The notes below the pieces were generated by a model that was given only the letters and a program-made list of their open reading frames with translations, was not told the DNA's origin and did no database searches. Positions 1 to 7,134 of a DNA stretch of 45,452 nucleotides are shown piece after piece. Source of the DNA: Candidatus Woesearchaeota archaeon (GTDB lineage: Archaea > Nanobdellota > Nanobdellia > Woesearchaeales > WJKL01); contig JAHWIM010000024.1 in assembly GCA_019322535.1 (NCBI GenBank), forward strand, positions 1-45,452, given 5' to 3'. Position numbers and translations under genes: made by a program. How positions within the stretch are numbered: the first letter of the stretch is position 1; every line of letters starts with the position of its first letter.

Positions 1-1375
1 TCAAATCAAATCTATTTATTAAAGTAGGTGGCAAATTAATTTGTTTAGCTAAAATATCATAAGGATCAAATCTTCCAAATTTAGGGTTTGCAGCAGCAAG
101 CACAGTTGTTCTTGCAAGCAGAGTTGCTTGAATATTTGCTTTGCTTATACTAACAGTTTGTTGCTCAAGAGCTTCATGCATAGCTCCTCTATCTTCTTCA
201 CCCATCTTATCCATTTCATCAATACAGCATATACCATTACTTGCTAAAACAAGAGCCCCGGCTTCTAAGCTCCATCCTTTTAAGAACTCATCTTTTACAA
301 CAGAAGCAGTTAATCCAGCACCACTAACTCCTTTTCCACTAACATATCTTCCTTTTGGTGCAACAGCACTAATCCTTTTAAGCATTTGTGATTTACCACA
401 ACCAGGATCTCCAACTAAAAGAACATGCATATCTCCTCTTGTTATAACTCCATCTTTTCTCTCTTTTTGCACTCCACCCATTAATTGCAAAAGCAACGCT
501 TCTTTAACTTTTTCATAACCATAAATTGAGGGCGCTATAGAACTTATAAGTTTTTTATATATCTTCTTGTCCTTTGAAAGTTCTAATATCTGCTTCTCTT
601 CTTCTTCACTTATCTCAACATCATAAAAATTTTCTTCAGTAGCACCTACAAAGTTTGCTTCAATCAACAAATCAAATCTAGTGCTCTTTGCTCCTGTTCT
701 TAGAACAATAGGCACTTCTTTTACTTGCCCCATAATCTGAATATTGCTTCCAGGATTTGTTTTTCTTTCACTTAAAGGACTGACTAAGTCATCTTTCAAA
801 AAAACATTCATTCTTTTAGGCTGTTCTCCTCCTTCTAGATTCTCAGGAGCTTCTTCTAAAACCAATCCTTGTGCATCAACAAGCTCTTTGCTTAATAAAT
901 GAAATTTTCCTTTTCTTCCACAGCCGCATCTGTTTGGTTCTTTAAAACTGCTGTCTAGCTGTAAAACACTGATTACATTTCCACAACTAGGACATTCAAA
1001 TTTAGCAGCAGTAACCTGCGGCCTTACATCACTTTTTTGTCTTACAACTCCTTCTATCAGTAATAACTTTTCAATATGCTTGCTTCTAATATTTCTGATC
1101 ATAATTTTCTGACTTTCAGGCAAATTACTAAACCTAAGCCTAAAATTCTTCATATGTTCAGGCAACTCAAATTCCTGCAAAGCAACTTCTCCAGCTTTGA
1201 TTACTTCTTCAGGATGATCTAATAATTCCTCAGCTAACTCATGGTTAAATTTTAATAATTCAGAATAATCAACAACAAGAAATTTTTCTCCCTTTCTTAT
1301 CTTCTGCCTTATCTGATTAATATAATTGTTTTCAAAAAATTCCCCTAATATTTTTATTTGTTCAGTAGCTTCCAT
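1..1375 (-). CDS. mcm: Replicative DNA helicase MCM (C-terminus beyond window)
   Basis: This is the archaeal MCM hexameric helicase, which unwinds DNA at the replication fork. The gene runs leftward and leaves the window, so about 458 N-terminal residues are visible. The N-terminal domain has a zinc-binding set at C128, C131, C150 and C152. The AAA+ core shows Walker A GDPGCGKS at 322-329 (K328), Walker B with D386-E387 in CIDEMDKM, a sensor 1 region AAANPKFGRFD, and the arginine-finger motif INRFDL at the very edge. No intein interrupts the visible ATPase motifs. The ATG at 1375 is preferred because a TATA box ends 24 nt upstream, which implies a leaderless mRNA. The gene lies 74 nt downstream of tbp on the same strand. 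Identification is secure. Confidence 0.97.
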   Translation of the reverse strand, partial: MEATEQIKILGEFFENNYINQIRQKIRKGEKFLVVDYSELLKFNHELAEELLDHPEEVIKAGEVALQEFELPEHMKNFRLRFSNLPESQKIMIRNIRSKHIEKLLLIEGVVRQKSDVRPQVTAAKFECPSCGNVISVLQLDSSFKEPNRCGCGRKGKFHLLSKELVDAQGLVLEEAPENLEGGEQPKRMNVFLKDDLVSPLSERKTNPGSNIQIMGQVKEVPIVLRTGAKSTRFDLLIEANFVGATEENFYDVEISEEEEKQILELSKDKKIYKKLISSIAPSIYGYEKVKEALLLQLMGGVQKERKDGVITRGDMHVLLVGDPGCGKSQMLKRISAVAPKGRYVSGKGVSGAGLTASVVKDEFLKGWSLEAGALVLASNGICCIDEMDKMGEEDRGAMHEALEQQTVSISKANIQATLLARTTVLAAANPKFGRFDPYDILAKQINLPPTLINRFDL

Positions 1376-1398
1376 TTTAGATTGATTAATCTAGGTGA

Positions 1399-1430
1399 TT
1401 TTAAATAAGCTACGCCAGCATGTCCAGTGC
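1399..1430 (-). promoter_or_regulatory. mcm promoter with conserved 22-bp upstream element
   Basis: Read on the minus strand, the element starts GCACTGGACAT and ends GGCGTAGC (1430-1409). It is followed at once by the TATA-like TTATTTAAAA (1408-1399), which ends 24 nt before the mcm ATG. A near copy (19 of 22 bases) sits at 44948-44969, also just before a TATA box. The placement at about -50 to -30 suggests a transcription-factor or initiator-protein site; the role is inferred. Confidence 0.6.
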
Positions 1431-1435
1431 TGCTT

Positions 1436-1449
1436 TAAAAACCGCCCAA
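1436..1449 (-). terminator. Possible tbp terminator
   Basis: Just past the tbp stop, the minus strand reads TTGGGCGG followed by TTTTT. A short G+C stretch and a T-run suit archaeal transcription termination. The signal is short and lies next to the mcm promoter, so the call is tentative. Confidence 0.3.
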
Positions 1450-2022
1450 TTATTTAACAACTCTTTTAAGGTGTTCAATTAGCTTATCTAGAGCTTCTCT
1501 AACCTCTTTTTCGCTTTTTGTTCCAGTACAAACAATCTTTCCATTACTAAATAATAAGAAAGTGGCTTTTGCTTCTGCAAGTTTATATACTAAACCAGGA
1601 AACTGTTCAGGTTCATATTCAGTATTAGGAAGCTTCATTGCTAATGTATTCAAATTCAGATCTTTTCCTATACTGCCGCTTGCAACAATATTCTGTATCT
1701 TTATCTCAGGTTTGATTGTAACTTTGATTCCAATCTTCTCAAGACTCTTTATTATCTTCTTAATGCTTTCCTCTACTTTATCCATACTTCTTGCTCCTGT
1801 GCAAACAACCTTTCCGCTGCTAAATATCAAAGCAGAAGTTTTAGGTTCTTTTATTCTTATGACAAGCCCAGGAAATTGTTCTGGATTATATTCTGTATTA
1901 CTCAAGGTTGCAGCCATTTTCTCAAGAGGAACAGCTTTTTCCATAGAAGTACTTACAACAATATTAACAACACTAATCTCTCTTTTCCAATCCTTTTTAG
2001 CTTTAGATTTTTTCTTAGCCAT
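1450..2022 (-). CDS. tbp: TATA-binding protein (TBP)
   Basis: This is the general transcription factor that binds TATA boxes and recruits TFB and RNA polymerase. The 190-residue product has the two imperfect direct repeats of the TBP saddle. Both carry N-T-E-Y-x-P-E-Q-F-P-G-L, then the Leu/Phe-rich strand and S/N-G-K-[VI]-V-C-T-G. The length is normal for archaea. A longer frame reaches 2079, but the ATG at 2022 starts the expected lysine-rich leader (MAKKKSKAKK) and has a Shine-Dalgarno-like GGGGTGGG just upstream. TATA-like sequences (TATTTAAATAG) lie about 60-80 nt upstream. It is divergent from ttuA and upstream of mcm. Confidence 0.97.
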   Translation of the reverse strand: MAKKKSKAKKDWKREISVVNIVVSTSMEKAVPLEKMAATLSNTEYNPEQFPGLVIRIKEPKTSALIFSSGKVVCTGARSMDKVEESIKKIIKSLEKIGIKVTIKPEIKIQNIVASGSIGKDLNLNTLAMKLPNTEYEPEQFPGLVYKLAEAKATFLLFSNGKIVCTGTKSEKEVREALDKLIEHLKRVVK

Positions 2023-2132
2023 AAACCCACCCCACTTAAACTTTAAAAATAACCTTATATTACCTGTATAAAACAACAACTATTTAAATATATGTATTTA
2101 TAAATGATTTTTAAATAAAATATAGTTTATTG

Positions 2133-2211
2133 TTATAATAGCCCCTTTATTTCCTATGGAAATAAGTTAGTTTCAATGGAAATAAAGCAAATAAATTCCA
2201 TGAAATAAGTA
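2133..2211 (+). promoter_or_regulatory. ttuA promoter region with three ATGGAAATAA-type repeats
   Basis: A TATA-like TATAATA lies at 2134-2140. Three direct repeats follow: ATGGAAATAAG (2156), ATGGAAATAAA (2176) and ATGAAATAAG (2200), 20 and 24 bp apart. The first is also a perfect dyad, ATTTCC-TAT-GGAAAT (2149-2163). The second is dyad-like, TTTC-N4-GAAA (2171-2182). The copies span the expected start site and leader of ttuA, as a repressor operator might. The regulator is unknown. Confidence 0.4.
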
Positions 2212-2218
2212 AGAAAAG

Positions 2219-3088
2219 ATGGTAAAAAATAAGTATAAAGATAAGGATATAGCAGAATTTGAGAAAAAAGTACTTTCAGATATAAACAAATTCAAATTAT
2301 TTGATAAAAAAGACAAAATATTAGTAGCAGCATCAGGGGGAAAGGACAGCACAGCTATTCTATATCTCTTAAAAAAACATAATTATAATGTTGAGGCAAT
2401 AACAGTTGACCAGGCAATAAGTTCTTACTCTAAAAAGAATCTGCAAAACACTATAAATTTCTGCAGGCAACATAAAATAAAATTACATAAGATATCATTT
2501 CAAAAAGAATTTGGTTACTCTTTATGCTCGTTGCAGTCAATTCTAACAAAAAAAGGAGCCAAATTCAAATCATGTACAACTTGCGGTGTTCTAAGACGTT
2601 ATCTAATAAACAAAAAATCAAGATCAATAAATCCAGCTGTAGTCGTCACAGGCCATAATCTAGACGATGAAGCACAATCGGTTTTAATGAATCTGCTTAA
2701 AAACAATCTTGAAATACTTACCAGATTAGGCCCAAAAACAGGCATTACAAAAGATAAAAAATTCATTCCAAGAGTTAAACCACTATATTTAATTCCAGAA
2801 AAAGAAATAGCTGCTTATTCAAAATTAATGGCTTTTCCAGTAATATATGAAAGATGTCCGTGTGCTTCTGTTTCCTATAGAAACCACATCAGAAACCTGC
2901 TAAATCAAACAGAAAAAACAAATCCCAAAACAAAACAAAATATTATCTCTAATTTCTTAAAGATTCTTCCCAAATTAAGAAAAAACTTTCAAACAACTCA
3001 AAAAATCAATTATTGTGAGTTTTGCAAAGAGCCAACAAAACACAAAATTTGCCAAACATGTAAAATACTCAGCTTGTTAAAAGCATAA
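2219..3088 (+). CDS. ttuA: TtuA/TtcA-family tRNA 2-thiolation enzyme
   Basis: This PP-loop ATPase adenylates a tRNA base and replaces its oxygen with sulfur. The best match is the TtuA branch (2-thio of 5-methyluridine 54), a heat-stabilising change. Visible features are the PP-loop SGGKDS at 39-44, the catalytic cysteines C119-x2-C122 and C213 that would hold an Fe-S cluster, GHNLDDEA at 145-152, and a C-terminal zinc ribbon C266-x2-C269...C278-x2-C281. The N-terminal zinc finger usual for TtuA is absent: the protein begins directly at the helix before the PP-loop, and an in-frame stop at 2210-2212 rules out extension. A TtcA- or Ncs6-like specificity remains possible. Confidence 0.88.
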   Translation: MVKNKYKDKDIAEFEKKVLSDINKFKLFDKKDKILVAASGGKDSTAILYLLKKHNYNVEAITVDQAISSYSKKNLQNTINFCRQHKIKLHKISFQKEFGYSLCSLQSILTKKGAKFKSCTTCGVLRRYLINKKSRSINPAVVVTGHNLDDEAQSVLMNLLKNNLEILTRLGPKTGITKDKKFIPRVKPLYLIPEKEIAAYSKLMAFPVIYERCPCASVSYRNHIRNLLNQTEKTNPKTKQNIISNFLKILPKLRKNFQTTQKINYCEFCKEPTKHKICQTCKILSLLKA

Positions 3089-3091
3089 TAA

Positions 3092-3099
3092 TTTAAATA
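3092..3099 (+). promoter_or_regulatory. TATA box for rnp3
   Basis: TTTAAATA lies 22 nt before the ATG at 3122, right after the ttuA stop. This spacing implies a leaderless transcript separate from ttuA. Confidence 0.55.
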
Positions 3100-3121
3100 T
3101 TCTTAAAATAACTTTAATAAA

Positions 3122-3808
3122 ATGTTTATTGACATAATATTTCCAAAAAAAAACGAAAAACAATTCATTAAATTAGCAGAAAAACTAAATTATTCCTCTT
3201 TGTGTTTTGTTTATAACTTTGCTCCAGACATTATTAGCAAAACACAATTATTAAAAGAACTGCAGAAAACAACAAAAATCAATCTATTTCTTGGGTTGCA
3301 ATCAGCCCAAGCAAATATCCAAAAAGCAAAAAACCTATCAAACTTAGTTCTTGTAAAGTCTGTTCCAGAACAAGATCAAAGAGTTTTAGAAAAGTTATCT
3401 CCAGACATAATATTTGATCTAGAACTCTTCCCAAAAAAAGACCCACTAAATTTTAGACTGTCTGGTCTAAATCAAGTTCTTTGTAATCTAGCACACAAAA
3501 ACAAAGTAGCAGTAGCTTTTTCCTTTTCTTCAATACTTAATTCAAAAAACAAACCACAACTACTTGGAAGAATTATGCAAAACATAACACTCTGTAGAAA
3601 ATATAAAGTAAAAACAATCTTTGCATCATTTGCTCAAAACCCGTTGCAAATGCGTTCTGCTCATGATTTAATCTCTCTAGCAACTGTCTTAGGAATGCAC
3701 CCATCAGAAGCAAAATCTTCATTAACAAATGCTTTAAACACAATTCAACAAAATCAAAAAAACAAATCTCCTGATTATATTTCAGAAGATATTGAAGTTA
3801 TTTCTTAA
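3122..3808 (+). CDS. rnp3: Ribonuclease P protein component 3 (Rpp30)
   Basis: This is a protein subunit of archaeal RNase P, the ribonucleoprotein that removes 5' leaders from pre-tRNA; it pairs with Pop5. The 228 residues fit the Rpp30 TIM-barrel-like family. The N-terminal strand is FIDIIFP. The barrel's later strands include VAVAFSFSSIL and the C-terminal signature is TIFASFAQNPLQMRSAHDLISLATVLGM, quoted here only as the key pattern Ser/Ala...MR-x-x-x-DL...LG[ML] (about 178-206). It has its own TATA box and sits between ttuA and the radical SAM operon. Assignment rests on pattern recognition and not on a search. Confidence 0.85.
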   Translation: MFIDIIFPKKNEKQFIKLAEKLNYSSLCFVYNFAPDIISKTQLLKELQKTTKINLFLGLQSAQANIQKAKNLSNLVLVKSVPEQDQRVLEKLSPDIIFDLELFPKKDPLNFRLSGLNQVLCNLAHKNKVAVAFSFSSILNSKNKPQLLGRIMQNITLCRKYKVKTIFASFAQNPLQMRSAHDLISLATVLGMHPSEAKSSLTNALNTIQQNQKNKSPDYISEDIEVIS

Positions 3809-3815
3809 AACAGAA

Positions 3816-3825
3816 TATTTATAAT
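3816..3825 (+). promoter_or_regulatory. TATA box of the five-gene radical SAM operon
   Basis: TATTTATAAT ends 24 nt before the ATG at 3849. There is no Shine-Dalgarno sequence in the gap, so the operon mRNA is probably leaderless. The four following genes overlap one another, so this is the only clear promoter for the group. Confidence 0.6.
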
Positions 3826-3848
3826 TAATATAGTCTTTCTTCCAATTT

Positions 3849-5399
3849 ATGGGGGCCAATAAAAGAGTAGACATTAAAACAGGTTTTATCTGCAATAATA
3901 ACTGCAGATTTTGTGTTCAAGCACACAACAAATTCAAAGGAAATAGAAGTTTTGAAGAGATTAAAAAAGATTTAATTGACGCAAGAAAAAGATGCAATAG
4001 TGTAGTTTTAACTGGCGGAGAAGTTACAATAAGAAAGGATTTCTTTGATATTGTTAAACTAGCTAAAAAATTAAATTACAAAACAATACAAATACAGACA
4101 AATGGAAGAATGTTTGCTTCTTTAGATTTTTGTAAAAAAACAATAAAAGCAGGAGCAAATGAATTTAGTCCTGCATTACATGGCTATTGTGCTGAACAAC
4201 ATGATTCTTTAACAAAAGCACCAGGAAGTTTTGCTCAAACAACCAAAGGCATAAAGAATCTTAAATCATTAGGCACTTATGTTTTAACAAATACTGTTGT
4301 AGTTAAAAAGAATTACAAAGATTTGCCAAAAATAGCAAAACTTCTTGTAAAATTAAATGTAGATCAGTTCCAATTTGCATTTGTTCATCCAATTGGAAAT
4401 GCTTGGAAAAATTTTAACAGTGTTGTTCCTAAGATTTCATTAGCTTCCCCCTATATAAAAAAAGGGCTGGAGATAGGCATTAAAGCAGGAAAAAGCGTAA
4501 TGGCAGAGGCAATGCCTTATTGTTTAATGAGAGAATATGAAGATTATGTTAGTGAGAAGTTTATACCAGAAACAGAGATAATAGATGGTAACACAATAAT
4601 AGAAGACTATAAATCAGTTAGAATAAAACAAGGAAAATCAAAATTTTCACAATGCAAAAATTGCAAATACAATTTAGCATGCGAGGGTCCTTGGAAAGAA
4701 TATCCTCAAAAATTAGGAAATAAAGAGTTTAAACCAAACACACCCAAGCTAGACAAAAAAACACAGATATTGTATATCAAAAAGCTTGCATCGAGAGATA
4801 TTGCTGTGCCTAAAATGATTAACTCAGAAAAAAGTAGGTGTTTGCAATGGATGCCTGGAATTAATCTAAAATCATATCTTGACCAGCATCCAGAAAAATA
4901 CAAAGGACTATGTAAGAAAGTAGCAAGACTTCAAGGAAAAGTTCATAGAAAGAAGATTATTTCTCTTAAAAAAGAAAAAATAAAAAAAGAAGTAATTAGA
5001 AAAATAGAAAAAAAATTAAGAAATTCAAAAAAAGATTTAAATAAATACAACATCTACAAAAAAACAAAAGAGATTTTAGAAAAACACTTTCCTAAAAAAT
5101 TTATTCCTGATATTATTCATGGTGATTTTTGGTTTAGAAATATATTAATAAATAGAAATCAATTATATCTAATTGATTTTGAAAATATATGTCAAAGTTT
5201 TTTAGAGATTGATATCTTGCACAATTTTTTTGATAACAGAGGTTCTACTTTTATTGAAGAATATAAAAAACAAAATGATAGGACAAAAAAAGTTTATCAT
5301 AATCTAATTCAGAATAAATTATTTTATAGAATATATCATCTTTTAATGACAGAAGGATTAGAAAAATTAAAAAAAGTGCTTAATAAAGATGTAAAATGA
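3849..5399 (+). CDS. Radical SAM enzyme fused to a kinase-like (APH/choline-kinase fold) domain
   Basis: This is a two-domain, 516-residue protein. The radical SAM domain (about 1-290) has the cluster motif C15-x3-C19-x2-C22, an SAM-binding GGEV at 56-59 (Val where Pro is usual) and TNGRM. It ends in an auxiliary Cys set: C225 in PYC, then C269-x2-C272-x5-C278. The C-terminal part (about 300-516) resembles the C-lobe of aminoglycoside phosphotransferase/choline kinases. It has a hinge-like LQWMPGINL, the catalytic loop HGDFWFRN at 424-431 (D426, N431) and the metal-binding LIDFE with D443. The glycine-rich loop and the N-lobe lysine are not visible, so the kinase may be partial. It is the first gene of an operon and overlaps the next by ATGA. 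The substrate is unknown. Confidence 0.85.
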   Translation: MGANKRVDIKTGFICNNNCRFCVQAHNKFKGNRSFEEIKKDLIDARKRCNSVVLTGGEVTIRKDFFDIVKLAKKLNYKTIQIQTNGRMFASLDFCKKTIKAGANEFSPALHGYCAEQHDSLTKAPGSFAQTTKGIKNLKSLGTYVLTNTVVVKKNYKDLPKIAKLLVKLNVDQFQFAFVHPIGNAWKNFNSVVPKISLASPYIKKGLEIGIKAGKSVMAEAMPYCLMREYEDYVSEKFIPETEIIDGNTIIEDYKSVRIKQGKSKFSQCKNCKYNLACEGPWKEYPQKLGNKEFKPNTPKLDKKTQILYIKKLASRDIAVPKMINSEKSRCLQWMPGINLKSYLDQHPEKYKGLCKKVARLQGKVHRKKIISLKKEKIKKEVIRKIEKKLRNSKKDLNKYNIYKKTKEILEKHFPKKFIPDIIHGDFWFRNILINRNQLYLIDFENICQSFLEIDILHNFFDNRGSTFIEEYKKQNDRTKKVYHNLIQNKLFYRIYHLLMTEGLEKLKKVLNKDVK

Positions 5400-6241
5400 A
5401 AAGAACATTTAGTCCAATAATCTATGACTGTAATGATAATTGTATTTCTTGTCCAGTTTCAAGAAGAAAAAATAGAATTAATCCTAATTTCGATGATGTT
5501 AAAGAAGAAATTGATGAAATCCTGCAACATTCAAGCCATATAGAATTTAATGGAGGAGAACCAACTTTAAGAAAAGACTTATTAAAGGTTTTAAAATATA
5601 CTGAAAGCAAAAATCCAACAGAAATAAGTCTTTTAACAAATGTCCAAGCCTTTTGTTATAGAAAATATACAGAAAAAATTGCTAAAATCAAAAATCTAAA
5701 AATAATCACAACCCTATATGGCCACAATTCTAAGATACATGATGCAATAACAAGAACTCCAATGAGCTTTAAACACAAAATAACTGGAATTAAAAATCTG
5801 ATTAAATATAATATTCCAATAGAACTTAGGATTCTACTCCATAAAATGAATTACAAATACTTTAACAAAATTGCCGAGTTTATAATTAACAATTTCAACA
5901 AAAATGCTTTTAACAAAATAGTTATTATGAATCCAAGATTAACAGCACAAGCTGAAAAATATAAAAAAGCAGTTGCAGAAAAGCTAACTAAAATATCAAC
6001 AGTTTTAAACACACCAATTCAAAAATTAATCAAAAAAGGACATAATGTAGAGATTTATCATTTCCCTCATTGTGTTTTGCCAAAATCTCTTTGGAAATAT
6101 TCTAGAGGAGTTACATCAAATAAAATAGAAGTAGTCTTTACAAAAGAATGTAAAAACTGCTTAAAAAAACAAACATGTTCAAAAATCTGGAAAAGTTATT
6201 TAGATATTTTTGGTTCTAAAGAATTCAAACCAATAAAATGA
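5396..6241 (+). CDS. Radical SAM protein (operon gene 2)
   Basis: This 281-residue enzyme would cleave S-adenosylmethionine reductively to start a radical reaction. It has C12-x3-C16-x2-C19, NGGEPT around 53-56 and LLTN. It is shorter than its neighbours but shares with them T-L-Y-G-H-N...H-D, P-M-S-F and the C-terminal pattern. Its likely second cluster ligands are C226 (FPHC) and C252-x2-C255-x5-C261, followed by W-x-x-Y and G-x-x-EFKPI. It overlaps genes 1 and 3 through ATGA junctions, so translation is probably coupled. It is a paralogue of the other three radical SAM genes here. The substrate cannot be read from the sequence. Confidence 0.85.
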   Translation: MKRTFSPIIYDCNDNCISCPVSRRKNRINPNFDDVKEEIDEILQHSSHIEFNGGEPTLRKDLLKVLKYTESKNPTEISLLTNVQAFCYRKYTEKIAKIKNLKIITTLYGHNSKIHDAITRTPMSFKHKITGIKNLIKYNIPIELRILLHKMNYKYFNKIAEFIINNFNKNAFNKIVIMNPRLTAQAEKYKKAVAEKLTKISTVLNTPIQKLIKKGHNVEIYHFPHCVLPKSLWKYSRGVTSNKIEVVFTKECKNCLKKQTCSKIWKSYLDIFGSKEFKPIK

Positions 6242-7134
6242 AAATAAAAAAAACAGTAATATTCATGGGATATACTTGTAATAATAAATGTATTTTCTGC
6301 TGTAATGGAAATAAAAGAAACACTATAAAAGACAAATCAACTAATGAAATAAAACAAGATTTAATCAAATCCAAAAATCAAGGAACTGGTTATATAGAGC
6401 TTATTGGCGGAGAGCCAACAATAAGAAAAGATATTTTTGAAATTGTTTCTTTTGCAAAAAACCTTGGTTTCAAAACAATAATGTTTGCAACTAATGGCAG
6501 GATGCTCTCAAATAAAGAATTTGCTAAGAAAATTATTGATAAAGGAGTTAATCATCTTGTTTTTTCAATACATGGCAATAGTTCAGAATTGCATGATAAA
6601 CTAACTCAAACTCCAGGAAGCTTTAAACAACTAATAAAAGGAATAAAAAACTTGCAGGAATTAGGATTTAAAAATATAGGAACAAATACAACAATAGTCA
6701 AACAAAATCATAAAAATCTTTTAAATATTGGAAAATTGATCTATAAATTAGGAATAAATAATTCTGAATTTATTTTTATTGATCCAACAAATATCGCTCC
6801 TAAAAAAGAATTTTCAAAATTAGTCCCAAGCTGCAAAGAAATTTCTCCTTATGTTAATAAGTTGTTAGAGTTTGGAAAAAACAAAAAAATATCACACTGG
6901 CATATAAGATATTATCCTTTATGTTTTGTAAAACCTGAATATCACAGTATGATAAGCGAACTTCATGAAATAAAAACATTTCATACAGAAATCATAGCTC
7001 CAGATTTTATAAACAAAAATGTTGCAAAGAGCAGGAAAAATATAGCTAGATCAAAAATAAAGGAGTGTATTGGATGTAAATATGATAATATCTGTGAAGG
7101 TTACTGGAGCGAATATCTAAAATGCATGAAATAA
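6238..7134 (+). CDS. Radical SAM protein (operon gene 3)
   Basis: This 298-residue radical SAM enzyme has C14-x3-C18-x2-C21 (followed by another Cys, C22), GGEPTIRKD from 57, and ATNGRM. The barrel contains SIHGNSSELHD and TPGSF, close to the equivalent parts of genes 1, 2 and 5. The C-terminal extension repeats the family pattern with C229 (YPLC) and C277-x2-C280-x5-C286, which could bind an auxiliary 4Fe-4S cluster. The start at 6238 forms ATGA with the gene 2 stop. Its 3' end overlaps the PEP-synthase-like gene by 13 nt. Function beyond radical SAM chemistry is unknown. Confidence 0.85.
   Translation: MKIKKTVIFMGYTCNNKCIFCCNGNKRNTIKDKSTNEIKQDLIKSKNQGTGYIELIGGEPTIRKDIFEIVSFAKNLGFKTIMFATNGRMLSNKEFAKKIIDKGVNHLVFSIHGNSSELHDKLTQTPGSFKQLIKGIKNLQELGFKNIGTNTTIVKQNHKNLLNIGKLIYKLGINNSEFIFIDPTNIAPKKEFSKLVPSCKEISPYVNKLLEFGKNKKISHWHIRYYPLCFVKPEYHSMISELHEIKTFHTEIIAPDFINKNVAKSRKNIARSKIKECIGCKYDNICEGYWSEYLKCMK

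Noticed and set aside
141..518. Open reading frame on the plus strand inside the mcm gene
   Set aside because: It is antisense to the clear MCM Walker A and B region and has no recognisable features.
1..1375. Intein in mcm
   Set aside because: Walker A, Walker B and the arginine finger are contiguous with normal spacing; no splicing motifs were seen in the visible part.
1562..2071. Plus-strand reading frame antisense to tbp
   Set aside because: It shadows the two TBP repeats, so the apparent internal repeat in its translation comes from tbp itself.
2080..2218. Possible lost N-terminal zinc finger of ttuA upstream of its start
   Set aside because: Upstream DNA has an in-frame stop and no C-x2-C coding in any frame that I could see, so a frameshift explanation is not supported.
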